From the NCBI GenBank assembly GCA_023231365.1, contig JALNVO010000096.1:1-9686 (forward strand): DNA of 9,686 bases. The letters are read 5' to 3'. Origin of the DNA: Fibrobacteraceae bacterium (GTDB lineage Bacteria > Fibrobacterota > Fibrobacteria > Fibrobacterales > Fibrobacteraceae). The position numbers and the translations under genes are program-made. The notes under the pieces are model-generated. The model did not search any database. It saw only the letters and a program-made list of their open reading frames with translations, and had not been told where the DNA came from. Positions within the stretch are counted from its first letter, which is position 1, and each line of letters begins with the position of its first letter. Shown here piece after piece: positions 1-7,461 of the stretch.

Positions 1-1796
1 ATTTCCGTTACAGCGCCTTCCAAATTGCGAGAGAGTTCTACAAACTCCTTATTGTCGCGCAAAACGGAGCAAAGAGGTTCCGAAAGCGCTTTGATGGAAG
101 AACAGGCATCCAGCACCGGCTTCGGATCCGCATCAAATTCCGCAAGGATGCCGTTCACGTAGCGGAAACCATCCGGTTTGTTCTTGAAGACTTTCTTCCC
201 CAGTTTGAGAAAGAAGCGGTGGAGCTGCTTTTCACTTTCAAGCACGGCCGCGCGAAGCTTCGCGCACTTATCCAAATTTTCGGTAGGGGAATCACTTGAT
301 CTGAGGCGAAGCTCGAGTTCGGCGATGAGCCCCTTGTCCTCGGCTTTGGGGTGCACAAGAATTTTGGTAATGTTCCGCAAGCGGAAAAACCGCAGACTTT
401 TTCCAAAATTTGAATGGCTCATAGAGGGCAAGCGATGCGCTTCATCAAATACGATATGTTCATAAGTCGGAAGCAGCGCAAAATCCAGCGATAGATCTGA
501 AAGGAAAAGAGAATGATTGATAAAGAGGAGATTCGCCTTAGCAGCGCGGCGGCGGGCACCTAGGCCATAACACTTTGAATAGAACGGGCAGCGTTCGCCG
601 ATGCAAGTGGAGGCATCGCTTGCTACTTTATTCCATAAAAGGCGATTGCGCGAAAGATTGAACCCTGAATTTTCATTGCCATCGCCCGTCCTCGTATGTT
701 CTACCCAAGGAATAAGCGTCATAAACGATTCGCGCTCATCTGGAGAAAGCAGCACGTCCGGAGAATTCAAATGTTCCGAGAACTTGCGAAGACAGAGGTA
801 ATTGGAGCGTCCCTTGAGAACTACCGGAGAAACTTTGCCATCAAAGAGCTTGGCAATCGCAGGGAAATCGTGCTGGAAAAGCTGCTCTTCCAAAGCTCGG
901 GATGCCGTACTGATCACCACTCGTTCGCCCGAAGCAGCCTTCAGTGCCGCAGGAATCAAATAAGCAAGCGTTTTGCCTGTACCGGTACCCGCTTCCAGAA
1001 CCGAAATTCCGCCTTTGTACATATTGCGCTCCACAACATCTGCATAATCCATCTGCGAAGGGCGCGGTACATAGTTGGGGATAACCGAAGAAAGCTTTCC
1101 ATCCTTGGCGAAGAATTCGCGAACTCTCGGCAAGCGACCGCTTGAAGGCTCTGGAAGAGAGACATCTTGCGGATCCAAAGGATGAACATCTTCGTGCGAA
1201 GTTTCACAATCGTCAAACACGCTTTCCCAGACAGTCCCTTTTGCAAGCTTCGCCAAATAATACTTGGAGAAATCATCCAATTTTTCCAATTCAGCAAGAG
1301 CGGACCAGAAGAGCTTCCCGCAGGCATCTGCATCCGGCAAAGCGCGATGCGCACATTCGCGTTCAATATTCAAGTAAGAAACGAGCGTTTCCAATTTATG
1401 ATTAGGAACGGACCTATAAGCAATGCGGGAAAGCGTAAGCGTATCGAACACAGGCGTCGAATCGATGGAAATACCGACATTCGCAAAAGCGCTTTTCAAA
1501 AATTTTGAATCAAAAAGAGCGTTATGCGCGACAATCGGATAGTCGCCGAGGAATACGCGGATTTCACCTGCCACAGAAGCAAAGTCCTTCGCAAGGGCAA
1601 GATCCGCATCCGAAATACCCGTGAGCTTCGCGATAAAAGGGCGAAGAGACTGCTTGGGTTTCACAAGGAAGTCCTTGTTCTCTACAGCAATTCCATTTTC
1701 GAAGCGCTCCAAAGCGACTTCGATAATTTCATCGTGTTCAAAATCAAGTCCGGTCGTTTCCAGATCCAAGGCAATATAAGCATTCGGTTTCATCAT
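1..1796 (-). CDS. dinG: DnaQ-type exonuclease / DinG-family Fe-S helicase fusion, C-terminus cut off by window edge
   Basis: My own translation of the minus strand is open from 1796 to the left edge (598 complete codons, no stop), so the C-terminal RecA-like domain is missing. Residues ~5-165 form a DEDDh 3'-5' exonuclease: Exo I DLETTG at 11-16, Exo II HNALFD at 91-96, and HRALPD at 150-155 giving the catalytic His and last Asp. A superfamily 2 helicase follows: RPSQM at 245-249, Walker A AGTGTGKT at 269-276 and a DEAH box at 451-454. Cysteines 335, 398, 403 and 409 have the pattern of the DinG/XPD 4Fe-4S cluster, and the NHSLFL segment at 427-432 is also DinG-like. The architecture matches the family named 'DnaQ family exonuclease/DinG family helicase' (TIGR01407). 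The inferred role is cytoplasmic DNA repair or resolution of unusual DNA structures. It is the last visible gene of the minus-strand operon. Starts at 1796 and 1793 are both possible; ribosome-binding-site spacing favours 1793. Confidence 0.93.
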   Translation of the reverse strand, partial: MMKPNAYIALDLETTGLDFEHDEIIEVALERFENGIAVENKDFLVKPKQSLRPFIAKLTGISDADLALAKDFASVAGEIRVFLGDYPIVAHNALFDSKFLKSAFANVGISIDSTPVFDTLTLSRIAYRSVPNHKLETLVSYLNIERECAHRALPDADACGKLFWSALAELEKLDDFSKYYLAKLAKGTVWESVFDDCETSHEDVHPLDPQDVSLPEPSSGRLPRVREFFAKDGKLSSVIPNYVPRPSQMDYADVVERNMYKGGISVLEAGTGTGKTLAYLIPAALKAASGERVVISTASRALEEQLFQHDFPAIAKLFDGKVSPVVLKGRSNYLCLRKFSEHLNSPDVLLSPDERESFMTLIPWVEHTRTGDGNENSGFNLSRNRLLWNKVASDASTCIGERCPFYSKCYGLGARRRAAKANLLFINHSLFLSDLSLDFALLPTYEHIVFDEAHRLPSMSHSNFGKSLRFFRLRNITKILVHPKAEDKGLIAELELRLRSSDSPTENLDKCAKLRAAVLESEKQLHRFFLKLGKKVFKNKPDGFRYVNGILAEFDADPKPVLDACSSIKALSEPLCSVLRDNKEFVELSRNLEGAVTE

Positions 1797-1800
1797 ACTA

Positions 1801-1806
1801 TCCTTT
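1801..1806 (-). promoter_or_regulatory. Shine-Dalgarno site of the DinG-like gene
   Basis: On the minus strand AAAGGA lies 4 bases before the ATG at 1796 and 7 bases before the in-frame ATG at 1793. The second spacing is more usual, so the protein may start at the second methionine. The site sits in the 18-base gap after the lipoprotein stop codon. Confidence 0.6.
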
Positions 1807-1814
1807 TCAAAACT

Positions 1815-3608
1815 CTATTTCTTGCGCATTAAGCGAGGCATCCGGGATTCCACGGAATCCAGCGTGTTCACCCCGCGATTGATGACCAGCGTATCGGAAA
1901 GTGCCCGCCAGGCAAGTCCCGGCTCCAGCGGAGAAAACTTACCCGCAAAAGGAGCGTCCGAAGACCCCTTAAAGAAGAAATAATCCATCAGGTACTTTCC
2001 TTCCAAAAGGTCTTCTATTTTAAAACTGCCATCAGCGCTGCATCTCGCCACAAAAAACTTATCCGAATCCGTGCGGCGGAGGCGTACCTTCGCATAGTTC
2101 GTACCGCCGGGAATTTTTCCTTGAAGGCTTGCGAGCTTCAACTTTTGCGCCGTCTCGAATTTAATCCATTGCCGCGTCTTTCCGGTCACTACCGTATCGC
2201 GCTTACCGTCTGAATTTGCCGGAGAAAGAGTCGAATCCGCATAGCGCTCCAAAATTTCCACCTTGGCATCCGTCGGCCAATTTTCCTTCGCGCGCACATT
2301 AAAGCGGACTGGGTCGACGCGGAAAACAAAAGCATCGAGCGTATCCTTGTTTTCCACAATGATGAGCCTAGACTTTAAAGAATCGAGCAAAGAATCCGAT
2401 ACCGGCTTATCATAAGTGAATTCAATTACTTTATTCGGAAGTACGTCCTTTTCTCCATTCGCGGGCATTGAAGAAGTCCTCATCGGCGGAAGCGTATCCG
2501 CCTTCATTTCTGCCCAATCGACGGAAAGAGTCGAAAGACGAGGATCCAAGAAACGCCCCAGAGAATCGCTCCCGGCGAGACAGGAGAATGAATAAGAAGA
2601 ATCCTTGTTTGCAAGTGAATCAAAGAAGAAAATAATATCCGCCCCACGCGGCGAGCGGAAAATTTTCGATGGATAAATCTTGGACGAATCCGGAGTAGAA
2701 AGTTTACAGTTCCCTTTCGACGTCAAAGCGGAATCCACAACCAGATTGCGGGAGAACTTCGCAGAAAGCGCGGACTTTCCCACCTGCGTCACAGATTCCA
2801 AATTCACCAAAGACGTATCCTGATCCGCAAGGGGAATCCAGAGGGTATCCTTAAAAAGGGAATCCAGTAAAATGTCGCTTTCCGCAAGGCCGGCCCATTC
2901 TGCGGATGGCTCAATTTTTTGGTTCCCATTCACATCGAGGAAAGAAACCACGCGGTAGCGCCCTGGGCGAAGGCCTCCCAGACGGAAACGGCCAAGACTG
3001 TCCGATTGCGTAATAAAAAGCGGCGGCTCCGTCGTCAAGCGCGGAACGGAATCCGGAATGACACCAGTCGTGTCCTTGTACTTCTCAAGATAATGCCTAG
3101 TTGCGCGGGCCTCTTTCCCCAAAAGAAAAAGTCCTATGGAGGGATATTGCTTTTGTTTGATCATCGAAGCCGTCACCAGCACAGTACCTGAAACGGAAAG
3201 GGAATCGATCCCCTTCCCCGTAGAAAATGTGAGGCGGAACGGATCGGCGACGGAATTGCCATGCAAATCCTTAAGCCCGCTAGCAATCGTCAGCGTATAA
3301 GTCGTATTCGAATCGAGCCTCGCTTTGGACGTAATGAAAAGTTCATCGCCATCCACCTCGAACTTGAGCTTTTTCTCCAGCGGAGGAGAAATGGAAACCG
3401 CGCTCCGCGGAACGCTTGCCGCAATCCATTCGTCAAATTGCAAATGAACATTCAACTCTAAAGGAGCTTCTACGGAATTCGGCGCGGGATATACGCCGGC
3501 CACGCGTGGCGGATACTTATCTTCCGGGCCTCCTTTCGGAGCTTCTACACTCGCGCAACCCACAAAAAGCAGGCAGAGCAGCAGAGGAAGGGAAAGTCGC
3601 TCGTTCAT
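1815..3608 (-). CDS. Ig-like (SbsA/Big_5-type) domain outer-membrane lipoprotein
   Basis: A 597-residue predicted lipoprotein. Residues 1-17 form a short hydrophobic signal peptide ending in a lipobox (FVGC, Cys18). Residue +2 is Ala rather than Asp, which fits outer-membrane delivery. Right after the lipidated Cys comes a Pro-rich stretch with KGGPEDKYPP (25-34), which I recall from Bacteroidetes lipoproteins of the same type. Residues ~32-130 resemble an SbsA-like Ig fold (PF13205, Big_5), with the typical end LKDLHGNSVADPFRLTFSTG. Residues ~138-235 look like a carboxypeptidase-regulatory-like beta-sandwich (SLGRFRLGGLRPGRYRV, then DVNGN). Residues ~371-480 form a second Big_5-like unit (DTLPPMRTSSMPANGEKDV), and the last ~100 residues hold another beta-rich domain. 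No catalytic motif is visible, so the role is probably structural or adhesive at the cell surface or periplasm; the exact function is unknown. Its ATG directly follows the lepB TAA, and GGTGA before it serves as ribosome-binding site, so translation is probably coupled to lepB. Confidence 0.88.
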   Translation of the reverse strand: MNERLSLPLLLCLLFVGCASVEAPKGGPEDKYPPRVAGVYPAPNSVEAPLELNVHLQFDEWIAASVPRSAVSISPPLEKKLKFEVDGDELFITSKARLDSNTTYTLTIASGLKDLHGNSVADPFRLTFSTGKGIDSLSVSGTVLVTASMIKQKQYPSIGLFLLGKEARATRHYLEKYKDTTGVIPDSVPRLTTEPPLFITQSDSLGRFRLGGLRPGRYRVVSFLDVNGNQKIEPSAEWAGLAESDILLDSLFKDTLWIPLADQDTSLVNLESVTQVGKSALSAKFSRNLVVDSALTSKGNCKLSTPDSSKIYPSKIFRSPRGADIIFFFDSLANKDSSYSFSCLAGSDSLGRFLDPRLSTLSVDWAEMKADTLPPMRTSSMPANGEKDVLPNKVIEFTYDKPVSDSLLDSLKSRLIIVENKDTLDAFVFRVDPVRFNVRAKENWPTDAKVEILERYADSTLSPANSDGKRDTVVTGKTRQWIKFETAQKLKLASLQGKIPGGTNYAKVRLRRTDSDKFFVARCSADGSFKIEDLLEGKYLMDYFFFKGSSDAPFAGKFSPLEPGLAWRALSDTLVINRGVNTLDSVESRMPRLMRKK

Positions 3609-4910
3609 TTATTCACCAATCAAATGGATAATCTTGCCGATACGGGTCCAGCGAATCTTGAACGGGATCTTAAACCAAGAAACCGGGTTGGAGAACGAAA
3701 AAGAGGCATCCGCATTTTCAAATGAGAAATAGATAATAAAAGCCTTCGCCTTAATATTCCGCTTAGCGACAAAGCCCCAATAGCGGCTATCGGCAGAATT
3801 ATCGCGGTTATCTCCCATCATAAAGTAAACAGGATATTTAACCTTGTACTTAGAAACCGGTTTGCCATTCACGAGCAACTGAGCTTTCACTTTCAAATGA
3901 GAAAGCGAATCCAAGAGGTCCTCCGACACTACATTTTGCGCCAAATCGCCTAGCTGGGCCCCTTCAAAATAGTCATAGCTCACCGGGCGTGTCAAACCGG
4001 AATAGGAACCGTTAGGATCAAAGCGGGGCAAGAAGCCCGTGCGGGCGAGCTTTGCAAAGAACGCAAAGGGAACCGATCCCTCGATGGTATCTCCCTGGCG
4101 AAGTCCCTGCCCCACAGTCCCGCCATTCGAAAGGACCGCATTCAGCAAAAGCCCGCGATCGTTTTCCACAGGAACGCGAAAATGATTGAACACATAATCG
4201 GGGACAAGGGAAGAATCCTGATAAAGCTGCAAATCCAGCTCGACCCGGTCTTCTGGATTTTCCTGCACCATCAAAGAACGGAACCACCACAAGCGAGGAA
4301 GCGAGAGCTCGGTCAAATCAACTTCATCACCTGGAGCGGGAATGCGAGTCGTTTCCAAAGAATCACGGGAAGAAAACGTGCGGTAATAAGCGGAATACTT
4401 GCCCTCGCCCGGAAGCAGCCGCATCTCTTTCCCGTTCTTCCAAAGGATGCCTTTGCTCACCTTCACTGTATCGCCCGAAACTGCAATGCAGCGCTTGATG
4501 AAATCCTTCGGACCGTCCGCGTAATGAACCCAATGCGGATTTCCGGGCAAAGGTTTTTTGTCCCAGAAGAAATTGCCAAACATCAGGGCATCGGCCACAT
4601 GATTGTAGCGCGCCCGGTCATAGTCCGGATATTCCGGCTCGCCCGGATAGCGGAAAATGATAATATCGCCCGCCTTGGGATCGGCCAAACCGGGGAATTT
4701 CGAATCCGAAAAGGGAATCGGCGAACCATACGTAAATTTAAGGCCTAGAATGAAATCACCCGTGAGGAGCGTATCTTCCATAGACCCACTCGGAATTTGG
4801 AAAGCCTGGATTACATACTGGATCACGATAAGGGCGCAGATGATCGGAATGACGATCTCTCGCATAAAAGCGCACAAGTAGCGGATAACTGGAGACTTTT
4901 TTAAATCCAT
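3609..4910 (-). CDS. lepB: signal peptidase I
   Basis: A 433-residue membrane-anchored serine protease that removes signal peptides from exported proteins. One N-terminal membrane segment is clear (~17-37). It is followed by the box B motif PSGSMEDTL with nucleophile Ser43, the general-base motif DFIKRCIAVSGD with Lys139, and box E GDNRDNSADSR at 366-376. All catalytic landmarks of the S26 family are intact. About 215 residues separate boxes D and E, clearly more than in E. coli LepB; this insert contains the IPAPGDEVDL segment (190-199), which I recall from the long Bacteroidetes-type signal peptidases. A short basic tail (KIRWTRIGKII) follows the protease domain. The gene lies 33 bases after the receptor gene and directly abuts the lipoprotein gene. 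No Shine-Dalgarno sequence precedes the ATG. A TATTTT hexamer (4922-4927, minus strand) ends 11 bases before it and could be an internal promoter, but this is weak. Confidence 0.96.
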   Translation of the reverse strand: MDLKKSPVIRYLCAFMREIVIPIICALIVIQYVIQAFQIPSGSMEDTLLTGDFILGLKFTYGSPIPFSDSKFPGLADPKAGDIIIFRYPGEPEYPDYDRARYNHVADALMFGNFFWDKKPLPGNPHWVHYADGPKDFIKRCIAVSGDTVKVSKGILWKNGKEMRLLPGEGKYSAYYRTFSSRDSLETTRIPAPGDEVDLTELSLPRLWWFRSLMVQENPEDRVELDLQLYQDSSLVPDYVFNHFRVPVENDRGLLLNAVLSNGGTVGQGLRQGDTIEGSVPFAFFAKLARTGFLPRFDPNGSYSGLTRPVSYDYFEGAQLGDLAQNVVSEDLLDSLSHLKVKAQLLVNGKPVSKYKVKYPVYFMMGDNRDNSADSRYWGFVAKRNIKAKAFIIYFSFENADASFSFSNPVSWFKIPFKIRWTRIGKIIHLIGE

Positions 4911-4943
4911 AATGTTTTGGCAAAATAGAAAAAATCAAAAGCA

Positions 4944-7403
4944 CTAGAAGTAATATTCATAGCTGAACATCACCGGCAGGAACGGAAATTGGGACGTTTT
5001 CTGTAATTTCGGTGGATTCTCGGACGTATCATAGCTATAAGAGAAGATATTCGTATGATTAGTTACATTGATGATCGTCCAAGAAAAATTCCATTTGTCT
5101 TCACGGCCCATATCGATAGCCTTTAAGTCCAACCTGAAATAGTTGGGCTGGTGTCCCTGATTGCGACCGCCCTCAACCACGACAAGCGATTGATCCGCGC
5201 CATAGTTCCCGCTAGAAGACGTTTCGGAATCGACATCCCGTGAAACATAATAACCCGTATAATCCGTCACAGGCATTCCCGAAGCATACTTGAGAACCGC
5301 CGAAGAGCGCAAATAGCGGCCCTTCTTCTTGTGCTTGAACAAAGCCTCATCGCCGCCCTTCCAGTTCACGCCAAGATCAATTTTTACGCTATAAGGTTGA
5401 TGCCAATCCGGGAAATAGACAATGCCCTGATCATCCTTGAGCACGCTCCAAGACTCGCTAAAGCTCACCCCGCCAAAAACACGGCCTTCGTCCTTGCGGA
5501 GGGAAAGTTCGTAGCCAAAGGAATAGCCCTCCGCCGTACCAAAATAATCAGCCAAGGATTCATTGGAATTCGTCGAATCCGATGACCCCGAAGCAAACGT
5601 TGTCAAATTATTCTGAGTCTTATAATAAGCGCCGATAACACCCGAGAAGGGATTTTCAAACCAGTTTGCAAACAAGTTATTTTGTTTGTATTCAGCGGAA
5701 AACAGCCAAGAACTCGAGGGAGAAAGGTATTTTCCGGAACTAGTCTTGTTTACGGGATAGTAGAATTCATTCAGCGACTCGCCCGACGTAAACATCACAG
5801 AATTCAGATATTGCAAATAACGGCCCACGTGGAGTTCCAAGCTTTTATCCGAATCGAAAGCATAATGCCAAGTCACGCGCGGTTCTACGTCAAAATTTTT
5901 CGCAAGCGTCTGATAATTTCCCCGGACCCCGAAAAGAAGCGTCATCATAGGGGTAAGAGACCAGGAATCCATCAAATAGGGCGCATAATGGAACGTTTCC
6001 GGTTCATCTTCCATTTCATTGTTTGAAAATTTCTCGCCGAAAAGCACTTTGTCGTATTCGGCATCGAATCCATAGCTCAAAGTGTGCTCATTCGACACCC
6101 GATGAATCAACTTCTGCTTTACGGCAAAAGTCGTAATGTCGTTTTTCATTGAAAGAAGGCTCGATATGCCCATACTCTGATAAAAGCGGGAATAGGCAAA
6201 AGTTCCCTGATAGCTCCAAGCTGAATTAAACCGCCACCGGAAATTGAGGGGAATCACTGTATTGCCCCAACTGATCTTTATCGGATCAAAAACAAGTTCA
6301 TCCTTGCCCGAATAGAAGCTGAGTTCCAAAGACCTGCCCTCGCCCAAAGTATAATACAGGGCTCCCTGCAAATCGGTAAACGAATAATCCAAATCAAAGT
6401 CAATAAGCCCTATGTAGTTGAATAAATCAAGCATCTGCGAAATATACGTGGATCGTCCCGCGAGCACCCAGCGGAAATCGCCCTGATGGCCTTCCGTATG
6501 AAGTTGCGCCGCAAACGTGCTCACCTTGATGCTCGAACGGGCAAGCCATTCATCCGCCGTATCGCTACCGCCTTCGCGGCTGTGCATGTCCAGCACAGAA
6601 CTCAGACGATTGCCATACTCCACAGGGAAACCGCCCTTGTAAAAGGAAACTCCGTCGATACCCTCTACGAGAAATGTGCTGAAAAGCCCAAAAAAATGCA
6701 TCGGAGAATACACGACTCCGTTATCAAAAAGAAATAAATTTTCATCGCTAGCTCCGCCTCGTACATACAACTTTGTACTAAAATCCGAACTAGCCACCAC
6801 GCCAGGCAATGCCTGCACAGAGCGAATAACGTCAGCTTCTGCAAGTCCCGGCATCCGCTTTATAGATTTGGAACTCACCACCGATTCCCCCATTTTTCGC
6901 TTGGGTTTACGGCGGAGTTCCACCACAACCTTTTTAAGTTCCATTTTTTCACTTGAAGAACCCGCGAGAATCGAATCGGCATTCACCGGTGCTGCGGAAG
7001 CCGTAGAATCTCCCTCAGATAAAAGCTTCTCTCGAGGTTCCCTCTCACCCGAAACAAGCACAGAGGAAGAATCGCCGCCGGAAAGCTTGTAAAAGAAAGA
7101 ATTTCCCAAGATTTCTTTTTTTACAGAGTAGCATTTCCCGCGTTTCATCGTATCGACGAGACCTTCCACGCAAAAGTTCCAAACAGAATCCGGAGGAAGC
7201 GAAAAAGAAAAAATAGTATTCATTTGTACGTTCTTCTTTTCACCCGTCTCAAGAACTTCAACAGAAATATTCTTCGCGGAAACAAACAGAGTATCCGAAA
7301 GGACTCCGGTAAAATTCACTTCGCCCGCAGCAAAAACAGGTGCGCCCCAAAAGAACGCACACCACAAAGCAAAATGCGAAAAGAAACGCAACGGGAAAAG
7401 CAT
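4944..7403 (-). CDS. TonB-dependent outer-membrane receptor
   Basis: An 819-residue outer-membrane receptor that would import a ligand using TonB-ExbBD energy; the ligand cannot be told from the sequence. Residues 1-25 form a signal peptide with likely cleavage at VFA/AGE. A small N-terminal beta domain (~26-110) contains Cys78 and Cys91, a possible disulfide. A Ser-rich acidic linker (~111-153) leads to KKVVVEL (157-163), the likely TonB box, then a basic patch RRKPKRK. The plug spans ~175-276, with LYVRGGASDENLFLFDNG and YKGGFPVEYGNRLSSVLDM being hallmark segments of Bacteroidetes-like receptors. The rest is the beta-barrel, rich in aromatic residues, ending in FSYEYYF with the terminal Phe expected of barrel proteins. 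I chose the ATG at 7403 because it gives a clean signal peptide. An upstream in-frame ATG at 7481 would overlap the divergent channel gene and add an untypical N-terminus. No SusD-like partner is adjacent. It is the first gene of the minus-strand operon. Confidence 0.92.
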   Translation of the reverse strand: MLFPLRFFSHFALWCAFFWGAPVFAAGEVNFTGVLSDTLFVSAKNISVEVLETGEKKNVQMNTIFSFSLPPDSVWNFCVEGLVDTMKRGKCYSVKKEILGNSFFYKLSGGDSSSVLVSGEREPREKLLSEGDSTASAAPVNADSILAGSSSEKMELKKVVVELRRKPKRKMGESVVSSKSIKRMPGLAEADVIRSVQALPGVVASSDFSTKLYVRGGASDENLFLFDNGVVYSPMHFFGLFSTFLVEGIDGVSFYKGGFPVEYGNRLSSVLDMHSREGGSDTADEWLARSSIKVSTFAAQLHTEGHQGDFRWVLAGRSTYISQMLDLFNYIGLIDFDLDYSFTDLQGALYYTLGEGRSLELSFYSGKDELVFDPIKISWGNTVIPLNFRWRFNSAWSYQGTFAYSRFYQSMGISSLLSMKNDITTFAVKQKLIHRVSNEHTLSYGFDAEYDKVLFGEKFSNNEMEDEPETFHYAPYLMDSWSLTPMMTLLFGVRGNYQTLAKNFDVEPRVTWHYAFDSDKSLELHVGRYLQYLNSVMFTSGESLNEFYYPVNKTSSGKYLSPSSSWLFSAEYKQNNLFANWFENPFSGVIGAYYKTQNNLTTFASGSSDSTNSNESLADYFGTAEGYSFGYELSLRKDEGRVFGGVSFSESWSVLKDDQGIVYFPDWHQPYSVKIDLGVNWKGGDEALFKHKKKGRYLRSSAVLKYASGMPVTDYTGYYVSRDVDSETSSSGNYGADQSLVVVEGGRNQGHQPNYFRLDLKAIDMGREDKWNFSWTIINVTNHTNIFSYSYDTSENPPKLQKTSQFPFLPVMFSYEYYF

Positions 7404-7461
7404 CGGCAGAGAATATAGCAAAAGACATCTTTTAAAAAAAGAAATTGCTATTTTTATGGAT
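7404..7461. promoter_or_regulatory. divergent promoter region with mirrored TTGCTAT elements
   Basis: This short region separates the receptor (minus) from the channel gene (plus). It contains an imperfect inverted repeat: AATATAGCAA at 7412-7421 and TTGCTATTTT at 7445-7454, 9 of 10 positions complementary. Read outward, each arm looks like an extended -10 element (TGC-TATATT and TGC-TATTTT). The minus-strand hexamer ends 8 bases before the ATG at 7403, and the plus-strand hexamer ends 7 bases before the ATG at 7462. Neither gene has a Shine-Dalgarno sequence, so both transcripts could be leaderless or nearly so. No convincing -35 box is present. A palindrome, AAAAGA-CA-TCTTTT at 7420-7433, lies between the arms and could be an operator. 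All functional roles here are inferred. Confidence 0.4.

Noticed and set aside
956..1366. 136-codon minus-strand frame inside the DinG-like gene
   Set aside because: It overlaps the exonuclease and Walker A region in another frame, and its translation shows no family features.
178..1832. Several plus-strand frames opposite the DinG-like gene
   Set aside because: They are antisense to a gene with complete exonuclease and helicase motifs, and none has a recognisable domain or signal sequence.
4018..4748. Open frames on both strands inside lepB
   Set aside because: They overlap the box D-E insert of lepB, which is in frame with all catalytic motifs; the products are low-complexity or Arg-rich.
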